Origin: Acidovorax sp. NB1
GTDB lineage: Bacteria; Pseudomonadota; Gammaproteobacteria; Burkholderiales; Burkholderiaceae_C
Assembly: GCF_005405905.1 (NCBI RefSeq)
Contig: NZ_BJHU01000006.1
Coordinates: 28,603 to 92,602, forward strand
Length of the DNA stretch: 64,000 bases
Reading direction: 5' to 3'
In this document: one piece after another, positions 24,755-33,902 of the stretch
Numbering within the stretch: the stretch's first letter is position 1
How the letters are laid out: each line of letters starts with the position of its first letter
The notes under the pieces: model-generated
The model's database searches: none
Seen by the model: the letters and a program-made list of their open reading frames with translations, nothing else
What the model was told of the DNA's origin: nothing
Position numbers and translations under genes: made by a program

Positions 24755-25219
24755 CTACCCCAGCGGCACCGCCTTATTCACCGGGTGCGACAGCACCAGC
24801 GAAGTGGACACACTGCCAAACGCGGCCAGGGCATCGACCACACGCTCCAGGTCGGCGGGCTGGCCGAAGGCGCAGCGCACCACAAAACAGTCTTCGCCTG
24901 TCACGCGCACGGCATCCAGCACCTCGGGCATGGACTGGAACAGCAACACATAACGCTGGATGTGTTCGTGCGTGGTGCGCACCCGCACCACGGCCTGCAG
25001 GCTCAGACCCACGGCGGCGAGGTTGATGCGGGCGGCGTAGCCCGCAATCACACCCGCGTCTTCGAGCTTTTTCACGCGCTCGCTCATGGCGGGCTGCGAC
25101 AGGCCGATCTGCTTGCCTAGCGCCGACAGGCTCTGGCGCGCGTCGTGCTGCAGGGCCATGAGGATCTGCCGGTCTTTCTTGTCCAGTTCCACAGCGTGCT
25201 TTCTTAACGATGACTTCAA
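24755..25219 (-). CDS. Lrp/AsnC-family transcriptional regulator
   Basis: A 154-residue protein. LDKKDRQILMALQHDARQSLSALGKQIGLSQPAMSERVKKLEDAGVI is the Lrp-type helix-turn-helix, followed by the RAM/AsnC ligand-binding domain (VRVRTTHEHIQRYVLLFQSMPEVLDAVRVTGEDCF). It binds amino acids or other small ligands and regulates transcription as an oligomer. It is divergent from the RBBP9-like hydrolase gene, about 100 bases away. Confidence 0.93.
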   Translation of the reverse strand: MKSSLRKHAVELDKKDRQILMALQHDARQSLSALGKQIGLSQPAMSERVKKLEDAGVIAGYAARINLAAVGLSLQAVVRVRTTHEHIQRYVLLFQSMPEVLDAVRVTGEDCFVVRCAFGQPADLERVVDALAAFGSVSTSLVLSHPVNKAVPLG

Positions 25220-25322
25220 GGTTTGGGCGGGTGATTTCCGATCGCTGCCACTGGCCGAAGCGGCGGCGGTTTCCTATCGTGGGCGGGCAGTGATGGATCT
25301 GCTTTGACGACAAGGAATTTGG

Positions 25323-25880
25323 ATGACGACGCGACCAGTTTTGCTCATTCCGGGCATCTACAACTCGGGCCCCACACATTGGCAATCATTGTGGCAAACC
25401 CAGCATGCAGGGGTGCTGCGGGTGGAGCAAGCCGACTGGGACCACCCCGTGTGCGACACCTGGGTGCGTGCGCTCGATGATGCGATTGCCGCGCTGCCGC
25501 AGCCCCCCATTCTGGTGGCCCACAGCCTGGGCTGCCTGGTGGCGTTGCACTGGGCCGCGCGCCACCACCGGGCCGTGCATGCGCTGCTGCTGGTGGCGGT
25601 GCCCGACCCCAGCGGGCCGAACTTTCCGGCCGAAGCCCGGGGTTTTGCGCCGCTGCCTGCCGCGTTGCCAGCACGGCCCACCCTGCCGCCCCCGACAAGA
25701 CGGGTGCTGATGAGCAGCACCACCGACCCCTATTCCACCCCCGGTTTTTCGGCGCAATGCGCCAGCGCCTGGAACGCCGAGCCTGTGGTGCTGGGCGCGC
25801 GGGGCCACCTCAATGCCGACAGCGGGCTGGGCGACTGGCCCGAGGGGTGGGAACAGATAACGCGCTGGCGCGGCGAGTGA
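25323..25880 (+). CDS. RBBP9/YdeN-family alpha/beta hydrolase
   Basis: A 185-residue protein. LLIPGIYNSGPTHWQSLW, the nucleophile elbow VAHSLGCLVALHWA, SSTTDPYSTP with the acid residue, and ARGHLNADSGLGDWPEG with the catalytic histidine are typical of this small serine-hydrolase family. It is probably an esterase or peptidase of unknown substrate. Divergent from an Lrp-type regulator. Confidence 0.9.
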   Translation: MTTRPVLLIPGIYNSGPTHWQSLWQTQHAGVLRVEQADWDHPVCDTWVRALDDAIAALPQPPILVAHSLGCLVALHWAARHHRAVHALLLVAVPDPSGPNFPAEARGFAPLPAALPARPTLPPPTRRVLMSSTTDPYSTPGFSAQCASAWNAEPVVLGARGHLNADSGLGDWPEGWEQITRWRGE

Positions 25881-25927
25881 TGCCCGCCCTACCGCTGCGG
25901 GGCGACAGGCCTCACACGTTCAGCCTT

Positions 25928-26041
25928 AGAGCGGCTAACAAAACTCAGCGAAGCGGTTCTGGCTAGGCGCTGCGTCGCAGGCAGTACGCGTAGTACGACA
26001 AGACGCGGCAACAACGCCAGAAGAGTTTTGTTAGCCGCTCT
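25928..26041. repeat. 114-base element with 19-base perfect terminal inverted repeats (MITE/REP-like)
   Basis: AGAGCGGCTAACAAAACTC (25928-25946) is the exact reverse complement of 26023-26041. Inner arms TTCTGGC and GCCAGAA add a second inverted pair. The right end coincides with the last base of the stop codon of the minus-strand DUF2242 gene. No coding capacity; a non-autonomous mobile or hairpin element. Confidence 0.8.
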
Positions 26042-26664
26042 CAGCCCCCACTGGCCTGGGCCTGGTCGATGATGAGGTAGCGCTTGACCAGGTCGAAGAA
26101 ACTTTCGTAGAAGGTGTCTTTGGAGATAGTCTCGCTGCCCACCTTGACCAGCGATTCGCTGCTGGAAGAGAACGGCAGCGACACCGAGCCGATGGCGCCC
26201 ACGCCCACGCTGGCCGAGTTGTTGGTCTTGCGCAGGGCGTAAGTGTCCTGCAGCGCGGTCACAAAGCCCAGGCTCACCTTGCCGTCATTGGCCTCGGGCA
26301 CACACACCACACGCACCACCATCTGCAGGTGCGATTCGGCCTCGGGCTGAAAGCTTTTTTTGCCTTCGATCAGCTCGGCCTGCTGGGTGGAGATCACATA
26401 GCCCTGGCTCAACAGTGCGCGGCGCGATGCCTCGCAGGTCTGGACAGGCGTGGCGTCGAACAGGCGCGAGTAGGTGGCCACGGAGCCAAAGTTTTCCTGC
26501 ACCTCGAAGGTCTTGGCGGTGGTGCCCACACAGCCCGCCAGCAGCAGGGCCGATGCACCGCCCGCCACGGCCATTGCCAGCGCCCGCAGCAGGGCCCGGC
26601 CTGGCAAGTGGGCCACCGGAGTGGCGTGGGGCAAGGGGCAATCCGTCGGGGAGTTTGGTGTCAT
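26041..26664 (-). CDS. DUF2242-like outer-membrane lipoprotein
   Basis: A 207-residue protein. A signal segment with lipobox LLAGC near 40-44 indicates lipid modification at the cysteine. The mature part has FGSVATYSRLFDATPVQTCEASRRALLSQGYVIS and KKSFQPEAE, resembling DUF2242 proteins of unknown function. The signal peptide is long at its N-terminus (about 25 residues before the hydrophobic core), so a later start is possible (a methionine at about residue 31). Its stop codon lies at the edge of the inverted-repeat element. Confidence 0.75.
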   Translation of the reverse strand: MTPNSPTDCPLPHATPVAHLPGRALLRALAMAVAGGASALLLAGCVGTTAKTFEVQENFGSVATYSRLFDATPVQTCEASRRALLSQGYVISTQQAELIEGKKSFQPEAESHLQMVVRVVCVPEANDGKVSLGFVTALQDTYALRKTNNSASVGVGAIGSVSLPFSSSSESLVKVGSETISKDTFYESFFDLVKRYLIIDQAQASGG

Positions 26665-27104
26665 GTCTGGTTTTCTTCATGCGGCGCAACAGGCTGCTCT
26701 GACGGCACAGGCCGTGCGCGGTTCCATCGATTTTAGGGAGCGGCCAGCCCATCGGCCGCCATATGACCAAGGTTTGGCCAGGGTTTGAACGGGGTTTACC
26801 GCCGTGCCGACCATCATCCGGCAAGTTATACCCGCCGCGTGTGCAGCAAGTTGTGGATAACCCGCAGAACAACCCCGAGAAACGGCGCCAGTGCGTGGTT
26901 TCAGCGCGCTGCACAAAAAACCGGCAGCCCCGAGCAACGCAGCGCCTGAGCCCCAGTTCGGCATGAAGAGAGGCCAGCAGAAGCTACACTATTGATAGCT
27001 ATCAGCGCTCTCCCATTGCGCGTAGACGGCCAAAAAGACTTGTAAAAAACGGCGACCTTCCAGGCCACAGGCCTGGCAGCGCCCGCACCACTCCTTCCCC
27101 TCCC
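26665..27104. other. 440-base intergenic region
   Basis: No gene is supported. It contains one perfect DnaA-box-like 9-mer (TGTGGATAA, 26852-26860) and a near-consensus copy of the dispersed repeat at 26983-27042. Otherwise I see nothing in it. Confidence 0.55.
26983..27042 (+). repeat. Dispersed intergenic repeat, copy 7 (near consensus)
   Basis: GCTACACTATTGATAGCTAT followed by CAGCGCTCTCCCATTGCGCG and TAGACGGCCAAAAA. Lies upstream of the thermonuclease gene. Confidence 0.72.
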
Positions 27105-27542
27105 GTGCCCCTTGCTTCCCTGCTCTGCCTGGTCGTCGCCATCAGCGACGGCGACACCCTCACCGCCCGCTGCGGCGTGCCTGGCGCCTACCAGCAGGTC
27201 AAGGTGCGCATTGCCGCCATCGATGCGCCCGAGTCACGCCAGGCGTTTGGCCAGAAGTCGCGGCAGAACCTGGCACGGCTGTGCTTCAAACAGCGCGCCA
27301 CGCTGCAGCCGGTGGATGAAGACAACTACGGCCGCACGGTGGCCCATGTGCGCTGCGGCAGTGCCGACGTGGCCACGGCCCAGGTGCGCGCGGGCCTGGC
27401 CTGGGTGTACACGCCGTATGCCGAATCCCGCCCAGAGCTGGCAGCTTTGCAGTCAAAGGCGCGCAGCAACGGTGCCGGCCTGTGGTCGCAAAAGCGGCCG
27501 CTGGCGCCGTGGGACTACAGGCACCGGCGCAGCCAGCGCTGA
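27105..27542 (+). CDS. Thermonuclease-like protein (SNase domain)
   Basis: A 145-residue protein starting with GTG. AISDGDTLTARC, VKVRIAAIDAPESRQAFG, and NYGRTVAHVRC plus WVYTPYAESRPELAALQSKAR match the staphylococcal nuclease fold; the DGDT aspartates, the arginine in VRIAAIDAPE and the later DNYGR are the expected active-site elements. A short hydrophobic N-terminus (LASLLCLVVA) could be a signal peptide. It would hydrolyse DNA or RNA with calcium. Convergent with the flagellinolysin gene, 21 bases apart. Confidence 0.85.
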   Translation: MPLASLLCLVVAISDGDTLTARCGVPGAYQQVKVRIAAIDAPESRQAFGQKSRQNLARLCFKQRATLQPVDEDNYGRTVAHVRCGSADVATAQVRAGLAWVYTPYAESRPELAALQSKARSNGAGLWSQKRPLAPWDYRHRRSQR

Positions 27543-27563
27543 ACGGGGCTGGAGAGGGATGGA

Positions 27564-29270
27564 TCAGGTGCGCAGCAGGGCCAACACGCCCTGGGGCATC
27601 TGGTTGGCCTGCACCACCATGGCGTTGCCCGCCTGTTGCAGGATCTGCTGGCGCGCCAGGGTGGCGGTCTCCACCGCAAAGTCGGTGTCGGTGATGCGCC
27701 CCCGGCTGGCCGAGAGGTTCTCGCTGCCGATCTGCAGGTTGGTGATGGCCGACTCCAGCCGCGACGACTGGGCACCGATGACGGCGCGCTGGCTGTTGAC
27801 GTAGTCGAGCGCGCGGTCCACCGACACGATGGTCTGCGCGGCCGAGGTGGTCACGTCCAGCGTGTTGCGCAGCCCCATGGCACCGAGGCCAACCGCGCCC
27901 ACGCGGGTTTCCATGGTCTGGTTGGCGTTGGCGCCCACCTGGAAGACCTTGGTGCTGATGGCGCCGCTGGACGACGCGATGTTTTCAAAGGTTTCGGTAA
28001 AGCCCTGCAGCACATTCTTGCCCGAGCGGCTGCCCTGGTTGGGGATGGCGGCCTTGGCGTCACGCACCATGCCACCGTCCACATCGGCGCCGCCGATGGC
28101 ACCGGTGTCGGCGTTGTTCAGGTCAAAGCTGCCGATGAAAGCCGCGCCATTGAGCCCGAACTGCGTGAGCGCGTCCCCCGCATTGGTGAAGGCCCCGGCC
28201 GACGCGGCACCAATGGCCGCATTCAGCGTGGAGCCGGGGTTGTTGCTCATGTAGGTAAGCACATCCTTGATGCCAGTGCCACCCGCCGCCTTGATGCGTT
28301 CGTGCATGTAGCGCACGGCCGAATAGCTGGCCGAATAGAACTCGCTGGTGGTGGTCGGCCCGCCAATGGCCGTCACCACGGCGGCCACGCCCAGGTTGGC
28401 CACGTCGTTGCGCACCCGCTCTTCACCGCCGTGGATGAACTCGGCCGCGCCTTCGGCAAACCACAGGTGGTTGTTCGAGATGTCGTTCCAGTTGGTGGCG
28501 CGCGCCATCACGGCATGCACCATCTCATGGCCGACGGTGCGATCGCTGTAGAACGGCGCCGTGCCCCCATTGGGCATGTTGGGCGGCACAAAGTCGGCCA
28601 TGTCCACCTGCAGCACCAGATTCAGCCCCCGCCCCTGCCCGTCGTAGCCGCCGAGGGGCTGGACATAGGCCCCCACACCGTATTGGCCATCGGTGAAACC
28701 GGTGAAGCGGATGTCCAGCGACGCACCATCGCCCTGGATGCCGTAAAAAGTGCGGATGAGGTTTTCGCTGCTCTCCAGCCAGCTGCCCGCACTGGTCATG
28801 CCATCGAACACAGCCAGCAGGTTTTCGTCGCCCACCACGCTGGCATCGGAGCGGTCGAACACCTCCATGCCGTTGAACTGCGTGGTGCGCCCGGTGCGGT
28901 CGATCTCTTGAGCCAGCCGCGTGACCTCGGCCTGGATGGCCTGGCGGTCGGACGCGCTGTTGGTGTCGTTGGCAGCCTGCACGGCAAGCTCGCGGATGCG
29001 CTGCAGGCTGGCAGTGACGCTTTGCAGCGCACCCTCGGCCGTCTGCATGAGCGAGAGGCCGTCATTGGCATTGCGCGCCGCCTGGTTGAGCCCCCGGATC
29101 TGGGAGGTGAACCGCTCGGAGATCGCCAGGCCCGCAGCGTCGTCCTTCGCGCTGTTGATGCGCAGGCCCGAGGACAGGCGCTGCACGGTCGTGGCCATGT
29201 CGTTCTGCGCATTGCCAAGCCGGCGCTGCGCATTGAGCGACATTACGTTGGTGTTGATCGTCAACCCCAT
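27564..29270 (-). CDS. Flagellinolysin: flagellin with a zinc metallopeptidase in the variable region
   Basis: A 568-residue protein. Residues 1-150 are a flagellin N-terminal D0/D1 region ([44 protein letters not shown]) and about 470-568 the matching C-terminal region ([23 protein letters not shown]). The exposed middle carries the gluzincin motif HEMVHAVM (H248, E249, H252) followed by WFAEGAAEF with E273 as likely third zinc ligand. This is the layout of the flagellinolysins, which form proteolytic flagellar filaments. Usual flagellins are about half this length. The gene stands alone, with no flagellar assembly genes nearby, and has a sigma-28-like promoter about 100 bases upstream. The start is at the conserved flagellin methionine rather than 19 codons earlier. 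Confidence 0.93.
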   Translation of the reverse strand: MGLTINTNVMSLNAQRRLGNAQNDMATTVQRLSSGLRINSAKDDAAGLAISERFTSQIRGLNQAARNANDGLSLMQTAEGALQSVTASLQRIRELAVQAANDTNSASDRQAIQAEVTRLAQEIDRTGRTTQFNGMEVFDRSDASVVGDENLLAVFDGMTSAGSWLESSENLIRTFYGIQGDGASLDIRFTGFTDGQYGVGAYVQPLGGYDGQGRGLNLVLQVDMADFVPPNMPNGGTAPFYSDRTVGHEMVHAVMARATNWNDISNNHLWFAEGAAEFIHGGEERVRNDVANLGVAAVVTAIGGPTTTSEFYSASYSAVRYMHERIKAAGGTGIKDVLTYMSNNPGSTLNAAIGAASAGAFTNAGDALTQFGLNGAAFIGSFDLNNADTGAIGGADVDGGMVRDAKAAIPNQGSRSGKNVLQGFTETFENIASSSGAISTKVFQVGANANQTMETRVGAVGLGAMGLRNTLDVTTSAAQTIVSVDRALDYVNSQRAVIGAQSSRLESAITNLQIGSENLSASRGRITDTDFAVETATLARQQILQQAGNAMVVQANQMPQGVLALLRT

Positions 29271-29368
29271 GGCCTGCCCCGTGAACCCCTGGTGAGTGGT
29301 GGGTAAATACACAGCTCCCGCCCCCACGCCACAGCGCCGGGGACCCGGAAGCCCGCTTCTCTTTCTCC

Positions 29369-29395
29369 TTATCGACGGGCTCCGGCAAAACCTGA
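29369..29395 (-). promoter_or_regulatory. Sigma-28 (FliA)-type promoter for the flagellinolysin gene
   Basis: On the minus strand TCAGGTTT, 11 bases, then GTCGATAA. The FliA consensus is TAAAGTTT-N11-GCCGATAA; spacing is exact and 13 of 16 bases match. It lies about 100 bases upstream of the flagellinolysin start and implies a leader of roughly 90 bases. Confidence 0.75.
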
Positions 29396-29547
29396 ATAGC
29401 GATTTCTGCGGGTCTTTCCCCCAGCCACCAGCACGCCAGGGGCATGGCCGTTAGCATCGTGGGGTCTTTTCCCCCTTGGCCCGGCGGCGCCTTAAGAGCC
29501 TGTTCAAAGAAGTCGCTCTCAGCCCCGCGCCAACCGTCCCCGTTGCC

Positions 29548-30819
29548 ATGACCGCTCCCCCATCCCCTCTTGCGGCGCCCGATGCCGAGCCCGCCAACGT
29601 CTACCGCCATTCCGGTTTTGTTGCTTTTCTGATCGCCCGCGTGGTGGCTGTGGTGGCCACCCAGGTGCAGGCCGTAGTCGTGGCCTGGCAGGTGTACGAC
29701 CTCACCCGCGAGCCGCTGGCGCTGGCCTATGTGGGGCTGGCGCAGTTTCTGCCCATGTTGTGCCTGCTGCTGCCAGCGGGCGATTTGATCGACCGGTTTG
29801 CGCGCAAGCGCATCCTGGCGCTGGCCTGGGCGGTGGGCGGGGTGTGCAGCGCGTTGCTGTGGTGGCTGTCGGGCCACGGCGCCAGCGGTGTGGCGGGCAT
29901 TTATGCAGTGCTGGTGCTCTACGGGTGCTCACGCGCTTTCTCGGGCCCGGCCATGCAAAGCCTGCTGCCGCAGATCGTGCCACGCGGGCATCTGGCCCAG
30001 GCCATGGCCGCCAACAGCATGCTGATGCGCGTGGCCAGCATCGGCGGGCCCCTGCTGGGCGGGCTGCTGTATGCGCTGGGTGGCGGCGAGCTGACCTATG
30101 CCATGTGCTGCGCCTGCTTTGCACTGGGGGTGGCGCTGGTGCTGCGGGTTCCGGTGGCGCACGGCACCGCGCCCGGCCCCACGCAGGGCACGATGTGGCA
30201 GCGCTTTGGCGCGGGCATCGGCTTCATCCGCTCGCGGCCCATCATCCTGGGCACCATCTCGCTGGACCTGTTTGCGGTGCTGCTGGGCGGCGTGGTGGCG
30301 CTGCTGCCCATCTATGCACAAGAGGTGCTGCATGTGGGCCCGGCGGGCCTGGGCGCGCTGCGCAGCGCCATGGCGGTGGGCGAAGTGGGCGCCGGGCTGT
30401 ACCTGAGCATGCGGCCCTTCAACCGCCATGTGGGGCGCACCATGTTCATTGCCGTGGCGGTGTTTGGCGTGGCCAACCTGGTGTTTGCGCTGTCGCACTG
30501 GTTCTGGCTGTCGTTTGCGGCGCTGATGGTGGCAGGCGCGGCCGACATGGTGAGCGTGTACATCCGGGGCGCGCTGGTGCAGTTCTCCACGCCCGACACC
30601 ATGCGCGGGCGGGTGAACGCAGTCAACATGCTGTTCATCGGCTCGTCGAACGAGCTGGGCGAGTTCCGCGCGGGCACCAGCGCCGCCTGGCTGGGCGTGG
30701 TGCCCGCCGCCGTGGTGGGCGGCCTGTGCACGCTGGGCGTGGTGGGGGGCTGGATGTGGGCCTTCAAGACGCTGCGCACGGTGGACCGCTTCGAGGAAGC
30801 TGCGCCGGCCAGCAGCTGA
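29548..30819 (+). CDS. Major facilitator superfamily exporter (EntS/MFS_3-like)
   Basis: A 423-residue protein with about 12 hydrophobic segments. PAGDLIDRFARKRILAL is the loop 2-3 motif of the superfamily, and SRAFSGPAMQSLLPQIVPRGHLAQAMAANSMLMRVASIGGPLLGG is typical of the MFS_3 exporters that include EntS. It probably exports a small molecule; no siderophore genes are nearby. Start MTAPPSPLAAPD at 29548 is preferred to an ATG 24 codons upstream. Monocistronic. Confidence 0.88.
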   Translation: MTAPPSPLAAPDAEPANVYRHSGFVAFLIARVVAVVATQVQAVVVAWQVYDLTREPLALAYVGLAQFLPMLCLLLPAGDLIDRFARKRILALAWAVGGVCSALLWWLSGHGASGVAGIYAVLVLYGCSRAFSGPAMQSLLPQIVPRGHLAQAMAANSMLMRVASIGGPLLGGLLYALGGGELTYAMCCACFALGVALVLRVPVAHGTAPGPTQGTMWQRFGAGIGFIRSRPIILGTISLDLFAVLLGGVVALLPIYAQEVLHVGPAGLGALRSAMAVGEVGAGLYLSMRPFNRHVGRTMFIAVAVFGVANLVFALSHWFWLSFAALMVAGAADMVSVYIRGALVQFSTPDTMRGRVNAVNMLFIGSSNELGEFRAGTSAAWLGVVPAAVVGGLCTLGVVGGWMWAFKTLRTVDRFEEAAPASS

Positions 30820-30967
30820 GCAGGTGAGCAGTTCAGCGGCGGCGCGACAGCCCGTGTAAACAAGCTCTGGGGCATTTGTGTCGCGCAGGTAAAACCCGCG
30901 CGGCAGGCTTGCACGCCGCGTGGGGGCGGCGCACCATGCGCCCACTGCCTGCCCCACAAGCGCGCCC

Positions 30968-32587
30968 ATGAACGCACCCTTCGCTCCGCCCTCCAGCCAT
31001 CTACAGCGCCGCACCGTGCTCGCAGGCCTAGGCCTGCTGGGCATGGCCGCCACCGCCCCTCTGGGCCTGGCCCGTGCCGCCGCCCCGGCAGGCGCCGCCC
31101 CCTGGGCCCAGGCCGACGAGGCCACCCTGGCCCGCCTGCTGGACCGCGTGACCTGGGGCAACATCGCCCAGGGCACGCAGGCGCTGCCGCCGCAGGGGGC
31201 TGCGGCCTATCTGACCGCCCAGCTGCGCCCGCCGCCCACCACGCTGCCGAGCGCAGCGCAGGCACAGATCGACGCCATGGCCATCACCCGCACGCCCTTG
31301 CCCGAGCTGGCCGCGCGCATGGAGGCGCAGCAACAGGCCGCCAAGGCCCAACCCACCGAAGAGGGCCGCAAGGCCGCACTCAAGGCCTGGCAGCAGGACA
31401 TGCGCGCGCTGCAGCAAGAGGCGGCCGAGCGTTTTGTGCTGCGCGCGCTGTATTCCCCCACCCAGCTGCGCGAGAAGATGACCTGGTTCTGGATGAACCA
31501 CTTCAACGTGTTTGCAGGCAAAGGCCCCTTGCGCGCGCTGGTGGGCGACTATGAAGAGCGCGCCATCCGCCCCCACGCACTGGGCCGCTTTCGCGACCTG
31601 CTGGGCGCCACGGTGCGCCACCCGGCCATGCTGCACTACCTGGACAACGCCCGCAACGCAGCGGGCCGCATCAACGAAAACTACGCGCGCGAGCTGATGG
31701 AGCTGCACACCCTGGGTGTGGACGGTGGCTACAGCCAGCAGGACGTGCAGGAGCTGGCGCGCGTGCTGACCGGCGTGGGCATTGCACGGCAGCCAGACAG
31801 CAACGAGCCCCCGCGCATGAAACCCGCGCTGCGCCGCCACTACGTGCGCGACGGCCTGTTCGAGTTCAACCCCCAGCGGCATGACTGGGAGCCCAAGACG
31901 CTGCTGGGCCAGCCGCTGCGCGCCGAAGGCCTGGCCGAGGTGGACGAGGCGCTCGACCGCCTGGCCCGTGCACCGGCCACGGCGCGTTTCATCACGCGCA
32001 AGATCGCGCTGTTCCTGGTGGGCGACCAGCCGCCGCCTGCGCTGCTGCAAACGCTGGCCCGCACGTTCGAGCGCACCGATGGCGACATCGCCGCCGTGCT
32101 GGAGGCGCTGTTCAGCGCGCCGGAATTTCACGCGTCGCTGGGCCAGCGGTTTCGCGACCCTGTGCACTACGTGCTGGCCGGCCTGCGCCTGGCCCATGGC
32201 GACGCCGTGCTGCCCGGCGCCGAGCCCGCACTGGGCTGGCTGCAGCGGCTGGCCGAGCCCTTGTACGGCCGCGCCACACCTGACGGCTACCCGCTGGACG
32301 CCGCCGCGTGGGCGGGCTCGGGGCAGATGTCCACCCGTTTCGAGATCGCCCGCGCCATCGGGGCCGGGGTGGCCTCCGCGCCCCTGTCCACCCCGCGCGA
32401 GAAGGAGATGAGGATGGCCGAGCAGTCCGCAGCGCAGCGCACGCCCCCGCCGCTGGCGCAGAGTGCCTATGTGCGCGCCCTGCAGCCCACCTGGTCGGCC
32501 GCCACGCGCAATGCGCTGGCGCAGGCCACCTCACCGCGCGAATGGAACCTGCTGTTCCTCGCGTCCCCCGAGTTCATGCACGGCTAG
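30968..32587 (+). CDS. DUF1800 family secreted protein, Tat-type signal
   Basis: A 539-residue protein. LQRRTVLAGLGLLGMAA at the N-terminus is a twin-arginine-type signal. The body has ATLARLLDRVTWG, KMTWFWMNHFNVF, NYARELMELHTLGVDGGYSQQDVQELARVLTGVG and RFITRKIALFLVGDQPP, diagnostic of DUF1800. Function is unknown; the family nearly always precedes a DUF1501 gene, as here, 10 bases away. Both are presumably exported folded. Confidence 0.9.
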   Translation: MNAPFAPPSSHLQRRTVLAGLGLLGMAATAPLGLARAAAPAGAAPWAQADEATLARLLDRVTWGNIAQGTQALPPQGAAAYLTAQLRPPPTTLPSAAQAQIDAMAITRTPLPELAARMEAQQQAAKAQPTEEGRKAALKAWQQDMRALQQEAAERFVLRALYSPTQLREKMTWFWMNHFNVFAGKGPLRALVGDYEERAIRPHALGRFRDLLGATVRHPAMLHYLDNARNAAGRINENYARELMELHTLGVDGGYSQQDVQELARVLTGVGIARQPDSNEPPRMKPALRRHYVRDGLFEFNPQRHDWEPKTLLGQPLRAEGLAEVDEALDRLARAPATARFITRKIALFLVGDQPPPALLQTLARTFERTDGDIAAVLEALFSAPEFHASLGQRFRDPVHYVLAGLRLAHGDAVLPGAEPALGWLQRLAEPLYGRATPDGYPLDAAAWAGSGQMSTRFEIARAIGAGVASAPLSTPREKEMRMAEQSAAQRTPPPLAQSAYVRALQPTWSAATRNALAQATSPREWNLLFLASPEFMHG

Positions 32588-32597
32588 AAGAATCACC

Positions 32598-33815
32598 ATG
32601 CAACGCAGACACCTTCTTCAAGCCCTGGGCGCCAGCGCGCTGGGCGTTAACAGTGCGAGCGCGATGGCCGCCCTCGGCGCGCTGGACGCGCGTTTTCTAC
32701 TCGTTTTTCTGCGTGGCGGCTATGACTGCGCCAGCCTGCTCGTGCCCACGGCCAGCAGCTACTACTACGAGACGCGGCCCAACATCGCCATTGCCCGCCC
32801 CGGGCAGGACGGTGGCGCGCTGCCGCTCACGCCCGACTGGGGCCTGCACCCCGCGCTGGCCGATTCGATGCTGCCGCTGTACCAGCAGCGCCAGCTGGCC
32901 TTTGTGCCGTTTGCGGGCACCGACGACCTCTCGCGCAGCCACTTCGATACGCAGGACAGCATGGAACTGGGCCAGCCCGTGGGCGGGCGGCGCGACTACC
33001 GCTCGGGCTTCTTGAACCGGCTGGTAGCCGAGCTGAACCCGCGCACCGGCAACCCCCCGGCCACGGCAGCGCTGCAGCCCATGGCCTTCACCAGCACCCT
33101 GCCACTGGTGCTGCGCGGCGCGGTGGACGTGCCCAACACGCTGCTGAGTGCGGCGGCGGGCCGCAGTGGTGTGGATGCGCGGCAGGCACAGCTCATCGAA
33201 TCCATGTACCGGGGCACGCCACTGGCCACGCCCGTGGCCGAAGGTTTTGCCACGCGCGAAGAAGTGGCCCGCACCATGCAGGGCGAAATGGAGGCCGCCA
33301 GCCGCAACGCGCTCAGCACCAAGGGCTTTGAAGGCACGGCGCGGCGCATGGCAAAGCTGATGCAGGCGCGCTACCAAATCGGATTTGTGGACGTGGGCGG
33401 CTGGGACACCCATGTGGGCCAGGGCGCTGCCACCGGCACGCTGGCCAACCGCTTTGAAGAGCTGGGCCGAGGCCTGGCAGGCTTTGCCGACGAGATGGGC
33501 CCCGCGTGGAAGCACACCGTGGTCGTGGTGGTCAGCGAGTTTGGCCGCACCTTCCGCGAGAACGGCAACCGGGGCACGGACCACGGCCACGGCACCGTGT
33601 TCTGGGTGCTGGGCGGTGGCGTGGGCGGCGGGCGCGTGGTGGGCGAGCAGCAGGCACTGACGGCCACCACGCTGTTCCAGAACCGCGACTACCCCGTGCT
33701 CAACGACTACCGCGCCGTGCTGGGCGGGCTGTTTGCGCGCCTGTACGGGCTGAACGCGGCCGCCGTGGCGCGGGTGTTTCCGGGGACGAAGGGAGTGGAT
33801 CTGCGGCTGGTGTAG
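32598..33815 (+). CDS. DUF1501 family secreted protein, sulfatase-like fold
   Basis: A 405-residue protein. MQRRHLLQALGASALGV is a twin-arginine-type leader. FLRGGYDCASLLVP, VGGWDTHVGQ, VVSEFGRT and TDHGHGTVFWVLGGGV are the conserved metal-binding-type motifs of DUF1501, an alkaline-phosphatase/sulfatase-like family of unknown activity. It forms an operon with the preceding DUF1800 gene. Confidence 0.9.
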   Translation: MQRRHLLQALGASALGVNSASAMAALGALDARFLLVFLRGGYDCASLLVPTASSYYYETRPNIAIARPGQDGGALPLTPDWGLHPALADSMLPLYQQRQLAFVPFAGTDDLSRSHFDTQDSMELGQPVGGRRDYRSGFLNRLVAELNPRTGNPPATAALQPMAFTSTLPLVLRGAVDVPNTLLSAAAGRSGVDARQAQLIESMYRGTPLATPVAEGFATREEVARTMQGEMEAASRNALSTKGFEGTARRMAKLMQARYQIGFVDVGGWDTHVGQGAATGTLANRFEELGRGLAGFADEMGPAWKHTVVVVVSEFGRTFRENGNRGTDHGHGTVFWVLGGGVGGGRVVGEQQALTATTLFQNRDYPVLNDYRAVLGGLFARLYGLNAAAVARVFPGTKGVDLRLV

Positions 33816-33824
33816 CCTGCGTAG

Positions 33825-33890
33825 ATTGCTACATATTTAATAGCTATTAGCGCTTATCTATCGCGCGCAAAGGCCGATTTTCATTCAAAA
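33825..33890 (+). repeat. Dispersed intergenic repeat, copy 8 (near consensus)
   Basis: ATTGCTACATATTTAATAGC, then GCGCTTATCTATCGCGCGCA and AAGGCCGATTTTCATTCAAA. It lies between the convergent DUF1501 and DHH genes. Confidence 0.75.
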
Positions 33891-33902
33891 CCGGCCCCTG
33901 CT

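Noticed and set aside
26665..27104. Replication origin suggested by the DnaA box
   Set aside because: A single box, no AT-rich unwinding region and no origin genes.
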